From NCBI GenBank assembly GCA_022925895.1, contig JAKSYS010000471.1, forward strand, positions 1 to 49,940: DNA of 49,940 bases, in the 5' to 3' direction. Made by a program: the position numbers and the translations under genes. Positions 1 through 10,400 of the stretch are shown in pieces. The notes under the pieces were generated by a model. It was not told where the DNA came from and did not search any database. It saw only the letters and a program-made list of their open reading frames with translations. How positions within the stretch are numbered: the stretch's first letter is position 1; each line of letters starts with the position of its first letter. This DNA comes from Fragilaria crotonensis (Eukaryota > Bacillariophyta > Fragilariophyceae > Fragilariales > Fragilariaceae).

Positions 1-331
1 AAACTTAACTCACTCCGGCGCAGAAACCGACCGAGGCTATACTGAAGTTTTCTGGTACTCCAGTATTATTCTGTACTGGATTACTGTACGCTACCATCCA
101 ACTCCACTGTTGTACTGGAATACACTACAGTACATACCTTGAACGGGACTCCTATCTCCTACTGGAGTACTGGAGTATTCCATAAGAACTATGCACTGGC
201 GAGCATGTTACATTATTGTTCAATATGAACATGACATAGACCTATCCCATAAACTTCGTAGCTCAGGACCTGACTCCAGTAAAACCCTAATATAAGAATC
301 CTTCAATGACTTCTCTCGAGAGCATAAATGC
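1..331. other. Left edge, intergenic
   Basis: No gene is visible. The first 180 bases carry several copies of a CAGTAC/GGAGTAC micro-repeat of the same kind that fills other intergenic stretches of this window. The rest looks like unique AT-leaning sequence. Confidence 0.5.
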
Positions 332-492
332 TCAGAACGGTTGGCATTCGCCTCCATCCGCTGCTAGCTTGGAACAGGCACAGCCAAAGATAAAATGGAA
401 GCACTGCTGGTCTGGTGCGCAATGATCATCACTCAGAATCGGGGAATCACAGCGTCGACTACACTGCCCCTGGCCAGGCACCAGCTCATTGG

Positions 493-1191
493 TTACTTCG
501 TTATCCCGAAGCGAAAATTTGCACAGCGGTAACGAGGCACAATTGGCCTGCGCCTCGACCAACTACCAGCACAAACGGAGGACGTTTCATTCAGAACCGC
601 CGATTCCGCGGGATTGAAGACAAAGTGTTCGCGTTCCGGCGGTATGCGCTCCATTGCTGGGATCTCGGCGTCTTGGCCCAACCCAGGAGCCAACTCCAAC
701 GTGGAATCTGGTACACTTTCATCGACAACATCTGGCTGGTTCACCGTATATTCCGGGGGAATGGGCTCCATCTCTGGGACTTCAGCCTCTTCATGAGTTT
801 CATCAACACCGGAAGGCGGGTCCACATTATCTTCTGGGAGATCTTCGAACGGATCAAGATCTTGAAACGGACTGTCGTGCGTCTCTATTGGTGTGTCCAC
901 AACATGGGCCCCAGAACCCTGCACATCGCCCTCGTTGTCACTTAAGAATCGAGATTGATCCAATTTAACTGCTGTGGCATCTAGCTTTGGTGCTGAAACC
1001 AACAAGGCCGGAATATCGGCGCCCAAATTTTCTTGCACTCCGTTGTTGACACCAGCGTGATTGGGTCCTGTTGAGGAAGTCATTTGCGCGGTTCTCGGTT
1101 CTTCACCGCGCAGCAAATTGGGGTTCAATCGAGCATCACAGCAACATCGCGATGAGGATAGCAGGAACAATACGGCTGTGGATCGAATCAT
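493..1191 (-). CDS. Secreted acidic, proline-rich protein of unknown function
   Basis: The gene reads from the ATG at 1191. The in-frame extension upstream has no ATG, and this ATG is followed directly by a signal-peptide-like stretch (MIRSTAVLFLLSSS, then CCCDARLN). The mature part is low-complexity and acidic, rich in Asp, Glu and Pro. It contains two diverged copies of a motif ending in PEMEPIPPE / PAMERIPPE, which suggests internal duplication. No enzyme motif is visible. The last 28 residues are basic and look unlike the rest. The overlapping reading frame 332-562 encodes a Cys-rich stretch (about eight Cys, spaced like a small disulfide-rich module). A splice from a GTGCCT donor near 530 to the CAG near 457 would join the two in frame. 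That is a possibility, not a demonstrated exon. It is probably a secreted or cell-surface protein, and I do not recognise the family. Confidence 0.45.
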   Translation of the reverse strand: MIRSTAVLFLLSSSRCCCDARLNPNLLRGEEPRTAQMTSSTGPNHAGVNNGVQENLGADIPALLVSAPKLDATAVKLDQSRFLSDNEGDVQGSGAHVVDTPIETHDSPFQDLDPFEDLPEDNVDPPSGVDETHEEAEVPEMEPIPPEYTVNQPDVVDESVPDSTLELAPGLGQDAEIPAMERIPPEREHFVFNPAESAVLNETSSVCAGSWSRRRPIVPRYRCANFRFGITK

Positions 1192-1370
1192 CGTGGCGGT
1201 TCGATTGAAACAATTGGGCAGTTCGGATTGCGCAATCCCCACTTGTATTAATGGAGAGTCGGTCCTGTTCGGTGCTGGCGTCTCGTGGGGGCGATTGATT
1301 GGGGCACGCGAATTCGAAGCGTGTCTTATGTGGTTTGGGGGTTGCGTAAACTTCGTACTGGAGAACTACA

Positions 1371-1516
1371 GTACATGCATACTCGTACTCGTACTCGTAC
1401 TCGAGGTGTTGGTACGGAGTATGAACTTGTACGTACGTTCTCCACTTCAGTAGTAGAATGCTAAACAGTACCCGGTACGACAGTATGTCATTAGCGTTTT
1501 TAGTACTACTTGGTAC
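1371..1516. repeat. GTAC-rich micro-repeat tract
   Basis: Short palindromic units based on GTAC (CTCGTACTCGTACTCG, GTACGTAC, GGTACTA) follow each other between the secreted-protein gene and the Harbinger element. It is neither a regular tandem array nor a transposon with recognisable ends. Confidence 0.6.
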
Positions 1517-1636
1517 TAAGAGCATTCTCTATGGAGGGGTATATTTGAGTAAATTTCAACTTTTTTCAAAAAAGCATTCTCTATGAGGGGGGTATATTTG
1601 ACATTTGGGGGGGGGTCACAAATATACCCCCCTGCT

Positions 1637-1678
1637 GGTCAGATTTCGAAAATCTGGCCAGATTTTCGAAATCTGACC
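1637..1678. repeat. Perfect 42-bp palindrome in the left subterminal region
   Basis: Two perfect 21-bp arms meet without a spacer. The left arm begins GGTCAGATTTCGAAAATC and the right arm is its exact complement. A shorter palindrome of related sequence (TCTGACCCTAGGGTCAGA) sits in the right subterminal region near 5258-5275. Paired subterminal palindromes like these are candidate binding sites for the transposase or its Myb-like partner. Confidence 0.85.
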
Positions 1679-1791
1679 CCTATGTACATTTGGGGGGTAC
1701 ATTTGCATTTCTCGCGTCAAGCTGCATGTATCCACCACACACCCTCCTAGTCACACAGCACACTCCTGCTGATACCTTCCAACAAATCACC

Positions 1792-3538
1792 ATGCCTGGA
1801 ACTCCGACATCACCTCCGCCTCGACGCTCTCCCCCGAACCAACAAGACGAACGCACCTACTACTAGTATTACTACTAGTGACCACGACGACAACGAATCA
1901 GACGCTGACGAACGAGCTCAAACAACACCTCCGCCTCGACGCTCTCCCCGGAACAAGAAGACAGCACGTACCATTCTTGAAAACAGCGAATCAGACGCTG
2001 ACGAAGAACAAACTCCTACATCAGCTCCTCGTCTGCCGCAACGCGCTCCCCGAAGCAAGAAGAAGGCACGGACTACTAGCACCGGGGGTGACAACAGCGA
2101 ATCAGACGCTGACGGACCAAGGAAGAATAAGAAGAACGACAACAACAAGGGACAGCATGCAAAGATGCCAGCAGTTGGTCGTAAGAAGAAATTTGCAAAC
2201 TACTCAGAAGATGAAGACTACTTGATTGCTATGGCATTCGTCCATGTCACAGTTGATCCTATCAGGGGTGTCGGGCAGAAGAGCGAAACGTTTTGGATGC
2301 GAGTGCATGAGAAATTCTGTTTGTTACAAGAGAAAGAGTTGGCAGTCATAGGACACGACATTTATGATCGGACAAGAGACTCAATTGAGCAGAGGTGGAA
2401 AAAGAGAATCAGTAAAAGTGTGCAGCTTTGGAACAAGCACTACCGGCAATTGAAAGGTGTGCAGAAAAGTGGTTGGAACGAAGAAAAATACATCAAGGAG
2501 GCGAGTGCATTGTATAAGTCTCAGACTGGTGAGACTTTTCGATTCGCGAAGTGTGTACCTGTACTTCATAAGTTGCCGAAGTTTGATCCAATGGTGCTGC
2601 CTCCCGCAAAAGCATTGTCTCCACAATCCAGCAATTTTGATACGTCGCATAGTATGGGCGCTGACGACGAAGAATGGTGCATCCCCGAAAGTGCACACAA
2701 GAAGACGAAGGCCACACTGGTGAATAATAGTGCACCGCCGCAAGGAAGCAACATGGAACGGCCAATGGGAATGAAGAAAGCCAAATTAATTAAGAAGTTG
2801 GAGGATGCAGGAGTTCTGTCGTCCGTAGCACCTGGTTTGTTGACAGATTCGCTTGATACCAGAAATGCAGAAGAGGAGAAAATGATGGCCGACATGTCAT
2901 CTGCAACGAGGGAGTTAGTCTCGGTGTTGAAGGCCGCTACCTCAACCAAGCAGGATGAGTTGAGGATGAGGACTCACGAGAAATGGATGAAGATGGCTTC
3001 CATTTACGCAACGTGTGGCCAGCATGACCTGGCGTTGGCAACGATGAAGAAGATTGAAGATGACGAGGACCGATTAGCAGCAAGCAAGGCAGACGAACTT
3101 GACCACGATCCTCGAGAGGGTCCAACAAAGGAGGCTGCGGAAGAAAAAATTAGTGATCAGCATGGTAAGGACGGAAACGGTTGGGACTATGAGGGCGAGG
3201 ACAAGTGGTGCGATGCCATTGAAACCGGCGAGGCAGCCGTGGAATCCGGTGAGACGGCAACAGACAGCACAATCCAGTTCTCTGAATCTGCAGCAGGAGT
3301 TGTCCCAGCACAGTCGTCGCTGGCTTTGTGCATTGAGTGCAAGCAGACTCCCAGCACTCACAAGTGCTGTCGGTGCAAACAATTTGTTTGCGATCCCTGT
3401 TGTTACGAGAAGAGGGGCTTAGAACTTATCTGGTGGTGTGCTACCTGTTTTGAAGACGAAAGTCTGACAAACCAACAACAAATCCGTGAGGGCAAATACG
3501 AAAGTGACAACGAGTCAGCAGGTGATATTGAACAATGA
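1792..3538 (+). CDS. Harbinger Myb/SANT-like DNA-binding protein with C-terminal zinc-binding domain
   Basis: The uninterrupted frame starts with the ATG at 2165 and encodes 457 residues. Residues about 5-110 form a Myb/SANT-like domain typical of the second protein of plant and algal Harbinger elements (GRKKKFANYSEDEDYLIAMA, then TFWMRVHEKF and SIEQRWKKRI). The middle is acidic with a helical segment. Near the C-terminus a compact Cys/His cluster (CIECKQ, THKCCRCKQFVCDPCC, WWCATC) looks like a B-box- or PHD-like zinc fold. The frame stays open upstream to about 1850 and there encodes three diverged repeats with PPPRRSPRNKK and NxESDADE motifs. The first repeat begins at the ATG at 1792 in another frame, so a frameshift probably lies in the TACTAC-type repeat near 1855-1875. 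It is nuclear by family knowledge and thought to carry the transposase to the element ends. Confidence 0.75.
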
Positions 3539-3591
3539 GACATACATGTTCCGAGTACTATCGTGATAATTGCATGGCTAGTAGTACTATA

Positions 3592-5071
3592 TTATTTCAG
3601 TCTCCTAGTAGTACTTCCTTTCAAATCTCGCAACGCACTATGGAGGCGTGCATGTTCCGCTTTATCATTGACTTCACGCCAATGATTTTGTCGTGCCAAA
3701 ATGTTCTCGACAACGTTCGGATTGTCAACATTGCCAAGACCAATTTGGGTACAGCGCGGTGCAGTTTCCTCCCCATTTTCGTACTCAATTACGACATCTC
3801 CGTCCTCTTCTTCCGTCGCGTTGTTTGCAGGATTGTACCTAGCATATACATCGCCATCCATGACTCTGTCGGAAACGCACATATTGTGCATTATCAAGCA
3901 TGATGAGACGACCATACTGATTTTCTTCAGGCAGTGTCCCAGAAAAGGGCGAGACATCACCTGGAACCGGCATTGCAGTACCAAATGCTCGTTCAATGTC
4001 TTTCCTTGCCGACTCCTGCCATGCTGTGTATCTCTTTTCCTTCTCGGTCAGAGGCATCTGAATTCCTTTCACAAATCTTGAGTAGGGGGGGTAGATCCCA
4101 TCATCGAGCACAAAAAATCAGTGAAAGATATTTCCATTAACTTCGTATGGTGCCTTTTCGCAATTCTTCTCCAGTTCCGAGAATGTTCCATCAACCAACG
4201 ATTCCAAAAATGGCGAGAGATTTAGGATATTCAGATCATTCAGGGACCCGGCATATCCAAACGATGCGTGCCAGAACCACAAGTTAAAGTCGCACAATGC
4301 TTCAAGCACAACCGTTGGTCCACCACTTTCCTTTCCTGTCTTGAAGGATGCCTGCCATGCTTTCGGGCAATTTTTCCATCCGGAATGCATACAATCCAAT
4401 GAACCAAACATACCATTCACTTGGTGACGCTCCTTGTGTAGCACAATAATCCTCTTCAGGTCGGTGCTGTCGGGAATATGGAGATATTCTTCATCATAAA
4501 GTTGTTTCATTATTGCAGCGAACTCATCGCAGCACGTTGCAGCAAGTCCCTCTGACATTTGAAAATAATCAGTAAACGTATGAGGCGGGACTCCATATGC
4601 GAAGGTCTTCAATGGCAGTAGAACTTTAGCTTCCAACGATGCCCCCTTTTTGCCAGCTGCATCAATCGACTTAGCGTAGAAAGGATGATTTGTTGTCATT
4701 ATGTCCTCAAGCATTCTTTGGACGCGACTCCGAGACACTCGGAACATCATTTGGAAGGTTCGGTCTTTAAAAATAGGTGTCGTCAAATCACCAGGGATTC
4801 CAAAGTAGTCCCTTTGGATGCAAAGAAAGGCCTCATGATGTCGAAAGATTGCTTTCTGCTGCCTTGGCAAATGCCTGTGATCTGGAGGTAAAAGGATTTG
4901 CACGGCAGCACGCTGGTGACGGAACTGCTGTTTTTTACGACGGCGACGGCGAAGAAATTGGATCAGTGCAAGATTGTTGTTTATGATGCATTGAGCGATG
5001 ATCAAAAAAAAATCCATGTCATCATCACGATCATGATCTCTGCCTATATTGCTCTCTTCGTCAATCTCCAT
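3592..5071 (-). pseudogene. PIF/Harbinger DDE transposase, broken by one stop and one frameshift
   Basis: From the ATG at 5071 the frame gives a Harbinger transposase with an N-terminal helix-turn-helix-like region and the DDE nuclease fold (DDE_Tnp_4 type). The first Asp is in GSLDCMHSGWKNCP and the second in GYAGSLNDLNIL. A TGA at 4118-4120 interrupts the frame where family members have an aromatic residue before the LDDGIYPPYS motif. Reading continues in the same frame through KDIERAFG, which holds the catalytic Glu. It then changes frame near 3985-3990, consistent with loss of two bases, into QCRFQVMSRPFLGH and the C-terminal LIMHNMCV motif, and ends at 3592. All three catalytic acids survive, so the damage looks recent. 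Confidence 0.88.
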
Positions 5072-5368
5072 AGTAATGGCAAAAGCAGGAGGAAAAGAAT
5101 GTATGTGTTGTATTTGTTTGTCACAACGACTTCGTCAACTAATGATGAGAGTAGAGAAGTCTGGCGGGTAGTGTAGAAAAAAACCAGTACGTCAGTAAGA
5201 AAAGGGGGTCAACCATAGAGAATGCTCAAAATTTTATTTTCTGAAAAGGGTACATTCATCTGACCCTAGGGTCAGATTTTTGACGTACCCCCCTCAACCA
5301 TAGAGAATGCTCTAAGAGGTCTACCTGTAGGTTGGATAATCTGGCAGACACTGTCATCATATATAATA

Positions 5369-5811
5369 GGGGAATTTGCAATTTAGTCCATAAATAAGTT
5401 TAAAGATTATAAAGTACAATGACCCTCTATCTAGTTTTGTACGGTATTGCAATATAGTACATTATGATTTCTAAATTGCATTGTAGTACACATCTTTTGG
5501 CCATGTTTGCTATCTAGTACATTTGTCTATTATATAATCCATTTCTCAAATGCAGCGCCTGCCACTCCAAGCTTTCACAGAAGATATCGTACCCCGTCCT
5601 GTAGACTAAACAAAAATCAACCATGTTCACCACGCTTCTTTGGAGCCGTTCTTCGTCATTTATCTTCCCATGATAGCATCGATGGGTGCAAACCATTTCA
5701 TTCTGATCCTGTCCATCAACCTCAACATTGGTCATAATTCACTTAGGTGCAATACTCTTGTCATATTGCATGATATCCATGGTGTGTCAAATTTCCTTGG
5801 AAAAACAATTT
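5369..5811 (+). repeat. Left terminal inverted repeat of the MULE
   Basis: This 443-bp arm pairs with 10401-10843 on the other strand. By eye I count about four mismatches between the arms (within the first ten bases, near 5494, near 5530 and near 5634). Each arm contains a short open frame on one strand, but that frame lies wholly inside the repeat and is probably meaningless. Confidence 0.95.
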
Positions 5812-6144
5812 GTGCGCGCTATCAGTACTTGGCCGTATACACTTATGTAGAGGTATACTACGGCGCCTCCTCAATTTCCCTCCACTACTATACATCATCA
5901 TCCAGCCAAAATCCATTTGACACTCACCACTTCAAACAACAAGAAAGAACATTCAGCTCTTTTCCTTTCTTTTGTCCTTTGTCCTACCACGGTCCACCAT
6001 TGTCGTATTGTCTGATAGGGTACTACCATCCAGTAGCTACGTATCGACAAGAAAGCAGCAAAGAACTGTGACAGGCGTGGTGTGACAGGAGTTAAGAAGT
6101 GACAGGAGAAGCGATAATTGTATCTTCGCACACGTGGCCGCCAA

Positions 6145-7155
6145 ATGTCCAGTATGAATGTTGAACAACCTTATGGCGGTCATTTTTCTGGTGATCCTCG
6201 CATCCTTGGCTATTTGTTGACTCCCACTGAAGATGACATCATTGCTTTGAAACGTGATCAATGGCTCAGCACTCATCTTCTTGATGTAATCGTTCAACGT
6301 GCTGGAATACGGCCGGACATTGATGTGGATCCATTTGCACCACTTCTTGGAAGTTTGGGTGCAGAGACATACATATCCTCCATGAATCTCACGGCATCAC
6401 TAAAGAGGGCTCAAGTCAAGAAGATAAAGGTGTGGAAGAGTAATCAGGAGTCCATCAAGCAACTTTGAGAAAAGCTAAAATTTGTGATGGAACAGCCGGC
6501 TTCAACTAATGGGAAATCATATCGTCTCATTGTTCCATTGGTGAATCCGCCTGGTGAAGTGGGCCACTTCTTTGTGGGTTGTTTTGATTTTTCTATGCAT
6601 TGCTCGAGTTTCTTTACTCATGTTTCGTTCTATGATTCCTTGGAGCGAAATGCGAGGAGGGTTGTTCGTGGCAGCACTGCAGCAAAACTGGTGCAGAAGG
6701 TCAATACCTTTGTTAATAACTTTGTTCTGCACCGACCTGAGCACCATCATCTACAGCAATCAGACGGTGCTGTACTTCGAACTGTGTTTTACCAATCATG
6801 CCCGGAACAACAAAACGGATTTGACTGTGGGCTATTTGCTGTGGCTGTGTGTTTGCATCTTGCGGAACGAAAGCCTGTTGACCCAAACTCCTTTGCACAA
6901 TGCAATGTCACAGAAGCAAGGAGATTATTGTCGCATTGTCTTGGTGTCAATACGGTCATCGATGTTGACAATGAAGAGCTGGAGACCACCAGCACATACT
7001 TCAGGGGGTGCTTTCCGCTTCTTTCTTCCTCAGGCAAGTTCGAGAATAGTGCTCAAGGTGTTCCGCCTCGCATGGCAACCACAAGAAAATCTACACCCTC
7101 GAAAACAAGAAACATCCAAGCAGCAGAAGGATCACAGAAAAGAAGATTGCTGTGA
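6145..7155 (+). pseudogene. Ulp1/C48-like cysteine protease of the MULE, one in-frame stop
   Basis: The first ATG of the frame is at 6145. The N-terminal half contains WLSTHLLDVIVQRAG, matching the substrate-side helix of Ulp1/SENP proteases. A TGA at 6466-6468 then interrupts the frame. Reading on in the same frame gives the catalytic half: His in GEVGHFFVGC, Asp in SFYDSLE, and Gln and Cys in EQQNGFDCGLFAVA, so the triad is complete. C48 proteases remove SUMO or related modifiers. In transposons such genes are captured passengers of uncertain use. The region after about 7080 is basic and low-complexity and runs into the transposase gene, so the two may once have formed one long frame. Confidence 0.85.
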
Positions 7156-9756
7156 AGAAGGTCAAACGGGAGTTGAAGGTCAAGACAAATTCTGACGCCG
7201 ACATTGTTGTTGATAAAAATGGCACAACCGAGGTGAAGCTGACCGAGGTTGTCCCGAAGAGCCCCATCAGGAAAGCCGTTGAAGAAGACAATGAGTGTGA
7301 AGAAGACAATGAGTGTGACAATGCGTCCATAGATAGTCTCGCCTCCGAAGAGATGCAGGTTCTTTTGCAGCAAGCCGTCGAACGGCTTATTGCGAGGGGC
7401 GAGTTTCCGTTTCCGCAGGGTGCCGTCGCGATGAGGAGGAATGACTCTGACTCCGAGGTGTCGAAAGAGTCAAAAGGAAATGACTCTGACTCCGAGGAGT
7501 CCGAAGAGATGATGACAACGAATGACTCTGACTCCGAGGTGTCCAAAGAGTCCAAAGACATGGCGGATGCCGTTGACCAGGTTACTATTGAGGCACAACA
7601 ACTTCCCAACGAGGCACAACAACTTCCCAACGAGGTTTCAAATGAGCTTCTTGTCATCAACACCATGTCCACTTCTTCCAAAACCGAGGATAGCAGTGCT
7701 CTAACAGGTGCATCATCGGACACAACCTTCTACAAGAAGGTGATGGCGGAAGCCAAAATTGACTCCTTTGCAGAGATGGATCACATCAACCCTCTTGTGG
7801 AAATCTATGAACAAAGAACTGGCAACCACTTGCGCATCAAGCGTTCTATCAATGGAAAATTTCGTGTGTACCAATGTAGGGAACACATCAACTGTCCATT
7901 TGAGATTCGTTTCTCGAGGCGCAGGAGTGATGGTATGTACACTGTCTCTAGGATGAAGACACGCCACGCTGAAGTTCGTCGTCCCCACTCGCGGCCGATG
8001 GTAGGAAATGGAAGACACGTTATTCCTCCAAGATGTTAACTGATGCGATAACTAAAGTCCTCAAAAATAAGCATGTTGCTCCCACGGCCCGTGACGTTGT
8101 GAAAACACTGGCAAACAGAAAGAACGATTCCCAAGTTGTTTCGTACAACACAGCATGGCGTGCCGTCAACCGTGACACCATGGTAACAAAAGGTTGGGGT
8201 ACAAGAGCTTTCAGCTGGTCGGACCCTACACCGAGGAGCTTGCGAGAACAAATCCGGGGTCGGTGCTTGGGTTCTTACGTTTGCCAACCTTCGAGCTTCA
8301 GAGCGTTCACTTCTTTCCTGGATTCATGAATAATGCTCTTAAGTTTGTGAGACCGGTGATTTCCTTGATGCTGCCCACCTTGAAGCGAATTCAAGGGAAC
8401 CTTGTATGTTGCATCTGTTCTGACTGGGAACAACGATGTATTCCCCATTGGTTTCATGATTGCAGCCGGCAATGAGGATGGGAAACGTGGATTCAGATGT
8501 TGACATATCTAAAGGAAGCGTGCCCCATTATTTGTCAGCAGGGAGGAGCGCAAAGCCATGGCTGATGACAATTCTCAACTTCGTGAAACACCATTTGTCT
8601 TTGTGTCTGATCGGGACAAAGGTCTCAAGGAGGCGGTGAAACGAGTGTTTCCTACAAGTATAGAATTCAGTTGTGCACAGCACATACGAGCAAATGTGAC
8701 GCAGAGGTTTGGAAGAAACGCTTCCAAATATGTTATGGCAATTGCCAAACATACTCTGCCCGATACGTGGAGTTGCTAATGGACAAAACAAAACGAGTGA
8801 AACCGCAGGCTGCAAAGTACATCCAAGATATTGAGGAAGGTGGTGTCCTGTGGAAGTCATCCCAGTGGCTCAGTCGGCAGCATCAGTATCCACCTCGATT
8901 TGGGATAGTGACAAGCAACACAAGCGAATCGGTTAACAGTATGTTCACAGGGGCTCGTGACCTTCCGTGGATGGGTGCATTTGAGCACTTGGTCAATCTT
9001 CTGTCAAGTCGTATCTGCAGGCTGAGAACGGTGTATTCCAAGCATGACGGTGGTGATGTTGTGCCAAGAGTGAAAAAGCTTCTCAAGGCAAGATGGGAGA
9101 AAGCAGCCTCAATGACAGTGCTAGAAGTCGAGGAGGACTGTGGACATTTTGAAGTTGTGTCGCCGAGTATGGAGATCCTGAGGATGCTGATATTGGTGAT
9201 ATAATTGTTGGTGTCGATGTGCCAAATGTGCAACTTAACTTGCACATGGTGAAACCAGAACAACGATGGTGCTCATGTGGTGCATGGCAGGACTGCATGA
9301 TTCCTTGCCGACATGCAATGGCGGTGTATCGGCTTCACAAAGGCTACGACTTGACCTATATACAATCAGAGCTTGTGGGTGATTATCATAAGTTTGGGTA
9401 CGTGCAAAAACGCTCAAGCAGAACGTTTATCCGGTAAGCACCGACTCTTTGAAATCTGATGGCATTACGCTGCCGCCAATTGTTAAAAGCGTGGAGCTGG
9501 GCGCCCCAAAACCAAGAGAATTCGTCATCGAAGTGAATACCGAATGGGCGAAGATTCTCCAATCATCTGTTCGAACTGCAGCCGCCGAGGTCATAATAAG
9601 AGGACTTGTCCAAATCCAAAAACGCCTACCGAGAGATTGCTTCCTGAGGAGAAGACCGAGGAAAACAACAACAACGACGATGAGGAGCGTGGCAAAGAAA
9701 TGCAACGTGAAAACGAAGAAGACGAGGAAAGAAAGGAGGAGCAATACGAATTATAA
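7156..9756 (+). pseudogene. MULE transposase, shredded by several frameshifts
   Basis: An acidic repeat region comes first, with NDSDSEVSKESK-type units at about 7440-7560. A FAR1/mudrA-like zinc-binding module follows (RVYQCREHINCPFEIRF). Next come the motif SYNTAWRAVN and the DDE nuclease fold: first Asp in FLDAAHL (8370-8390), second in VSDRDKGLKEA (about 8606), Glu in SNTSESVNSMF (about 8920). A SWIM zinc finger (CSCGAWQDCMIPCRHAMAV, 9270-9330) and a CCHC knuckle (CSNCSRRGHNKRTCP, 9570-9615) close the protein. The pieces lie in all three frames, so at least six frame changes are needed between 8030 and 9560. Domain order and catalytic residues are those of an autonomous MULE, but this copy is dead. 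Confidence 0.88.
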
Positions 9757-9910
9757 AAACGAAATAGATGCAGAAGACGCACTTGACATGCAAGAGGAAA
9801 CACAAGACGAGTAACCACAGCATGGTAGTTGCTTGATGAAGGTAACAAAAATAGTTCTACTACTAGACTATGAGTTACTTCATTTCTTGTCATGTCCTGC
9901 ATCTAGGTTA

Positions 9911-10273
9911 CTAATTGTTGCCTGTCGTATCATCTTCTCCTGTTTTCTTGAAGCGGCATTCCACGTCAACAATGCCACCATTTTCATCGTGACTGCGAAT
10001 GAACTCTACCTCGTTGCGAGGTACCTTGAGACGGAAATCCACCGAAATAACTCTCCCAGTGCTGTCCCTGGTGTAGATGTACTCGATTGGGTTGTCATCA
10101 GTGTTTGGAAAGACTTCTGCCATGTCAACCTTGCCATAGTCCTCGTCGTCCTCGATGATGTAGTTTTCATCAGGGTTCTTGGAATTGGCTTCATTGGAAT
10201 TCTCATGAACAATTTGTTCATCAGCAGACTTGTCCTTATTTAAATCATTACGTTCATCGCCAGTATTCTTCAT
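9911..10273 (-). CDS. Small acidic ORF on the antisense strand of the MULE
   Basis: The frame from the ATG at 10273 gives about 120 residues and runs against the protease and transposase genes. The first half is very acidic and Asn-rich. The second half has alternating hydrophobic residues (IEYIYTRDSTGRVISVDFRL, VEFIRSHDENGGIVDVECRF), which suggests a small beta-sheet module with two similar strand pairs. It lies wholly between the transposase gene and the right inverted repeat and has no frame damage, unlike its neighbours. I do not recognise it. It could be an accessory transposon protein, a captured host fragment, or chance. Confidence 0.4.
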   Translation of the reverse strand: MKNTGDERNDLNKDKSADEQIVHENSNEANSKNPDENYIIEDDEDYGKVDMAEVFPNTDDNPIEYIYTRDSTGRVISVDFRLKVPRNEVEFIRSHDENGGIVDVECRFKKTGEDDTTGNN

Positions 10274-10400
10274 GGTGGTCGTGGATGAGGTGTTAATGTC
10301 CACTTGGGTTTAATTGCCATTGTGTGGCTGCTTTCGAACATGAAGATCTCCTCCACTATACTGTGTACAAGCATTTGTGTACAACACTGTTTCGAAACTG

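Larger units (their letters stand above)
1520..5312. mobile_element. PIF/Harbinger DNA transposon, copy 1
   Basis: Both ends carry the same perfect 15-bp inverted repeat, GAGCATTCTCTATGG at 1520 and its complement ending at 5312. They are flanked by the 3-bp target duplication TAA at 1517-1519 and 5313-5315. A 3-bp TWA duplication is diagnostic for PIF/Harbinger. The element holds the usual two genes: a Myb/SANT-like DNA-binding protein on the plus strand and a DDE transposase on the minus strand, ending tail to tail. A second, inner copy of the terminal motif lies about 55 bp inside the left end (near 1575) and about 95 bp inside the right end (near 5215), in the same orientation as the outer one. 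The transposase is broken, so this copy could only move with enzyme supplied from elsewhere. Confidence 0.93.

Noticed and set aside
5507-5737. Open frames mirrored at 10475-10705
   Set aside because: They lie entirely inside the two MULE terminal repeats, so their duplication reflects the repeat and not selection for protein.
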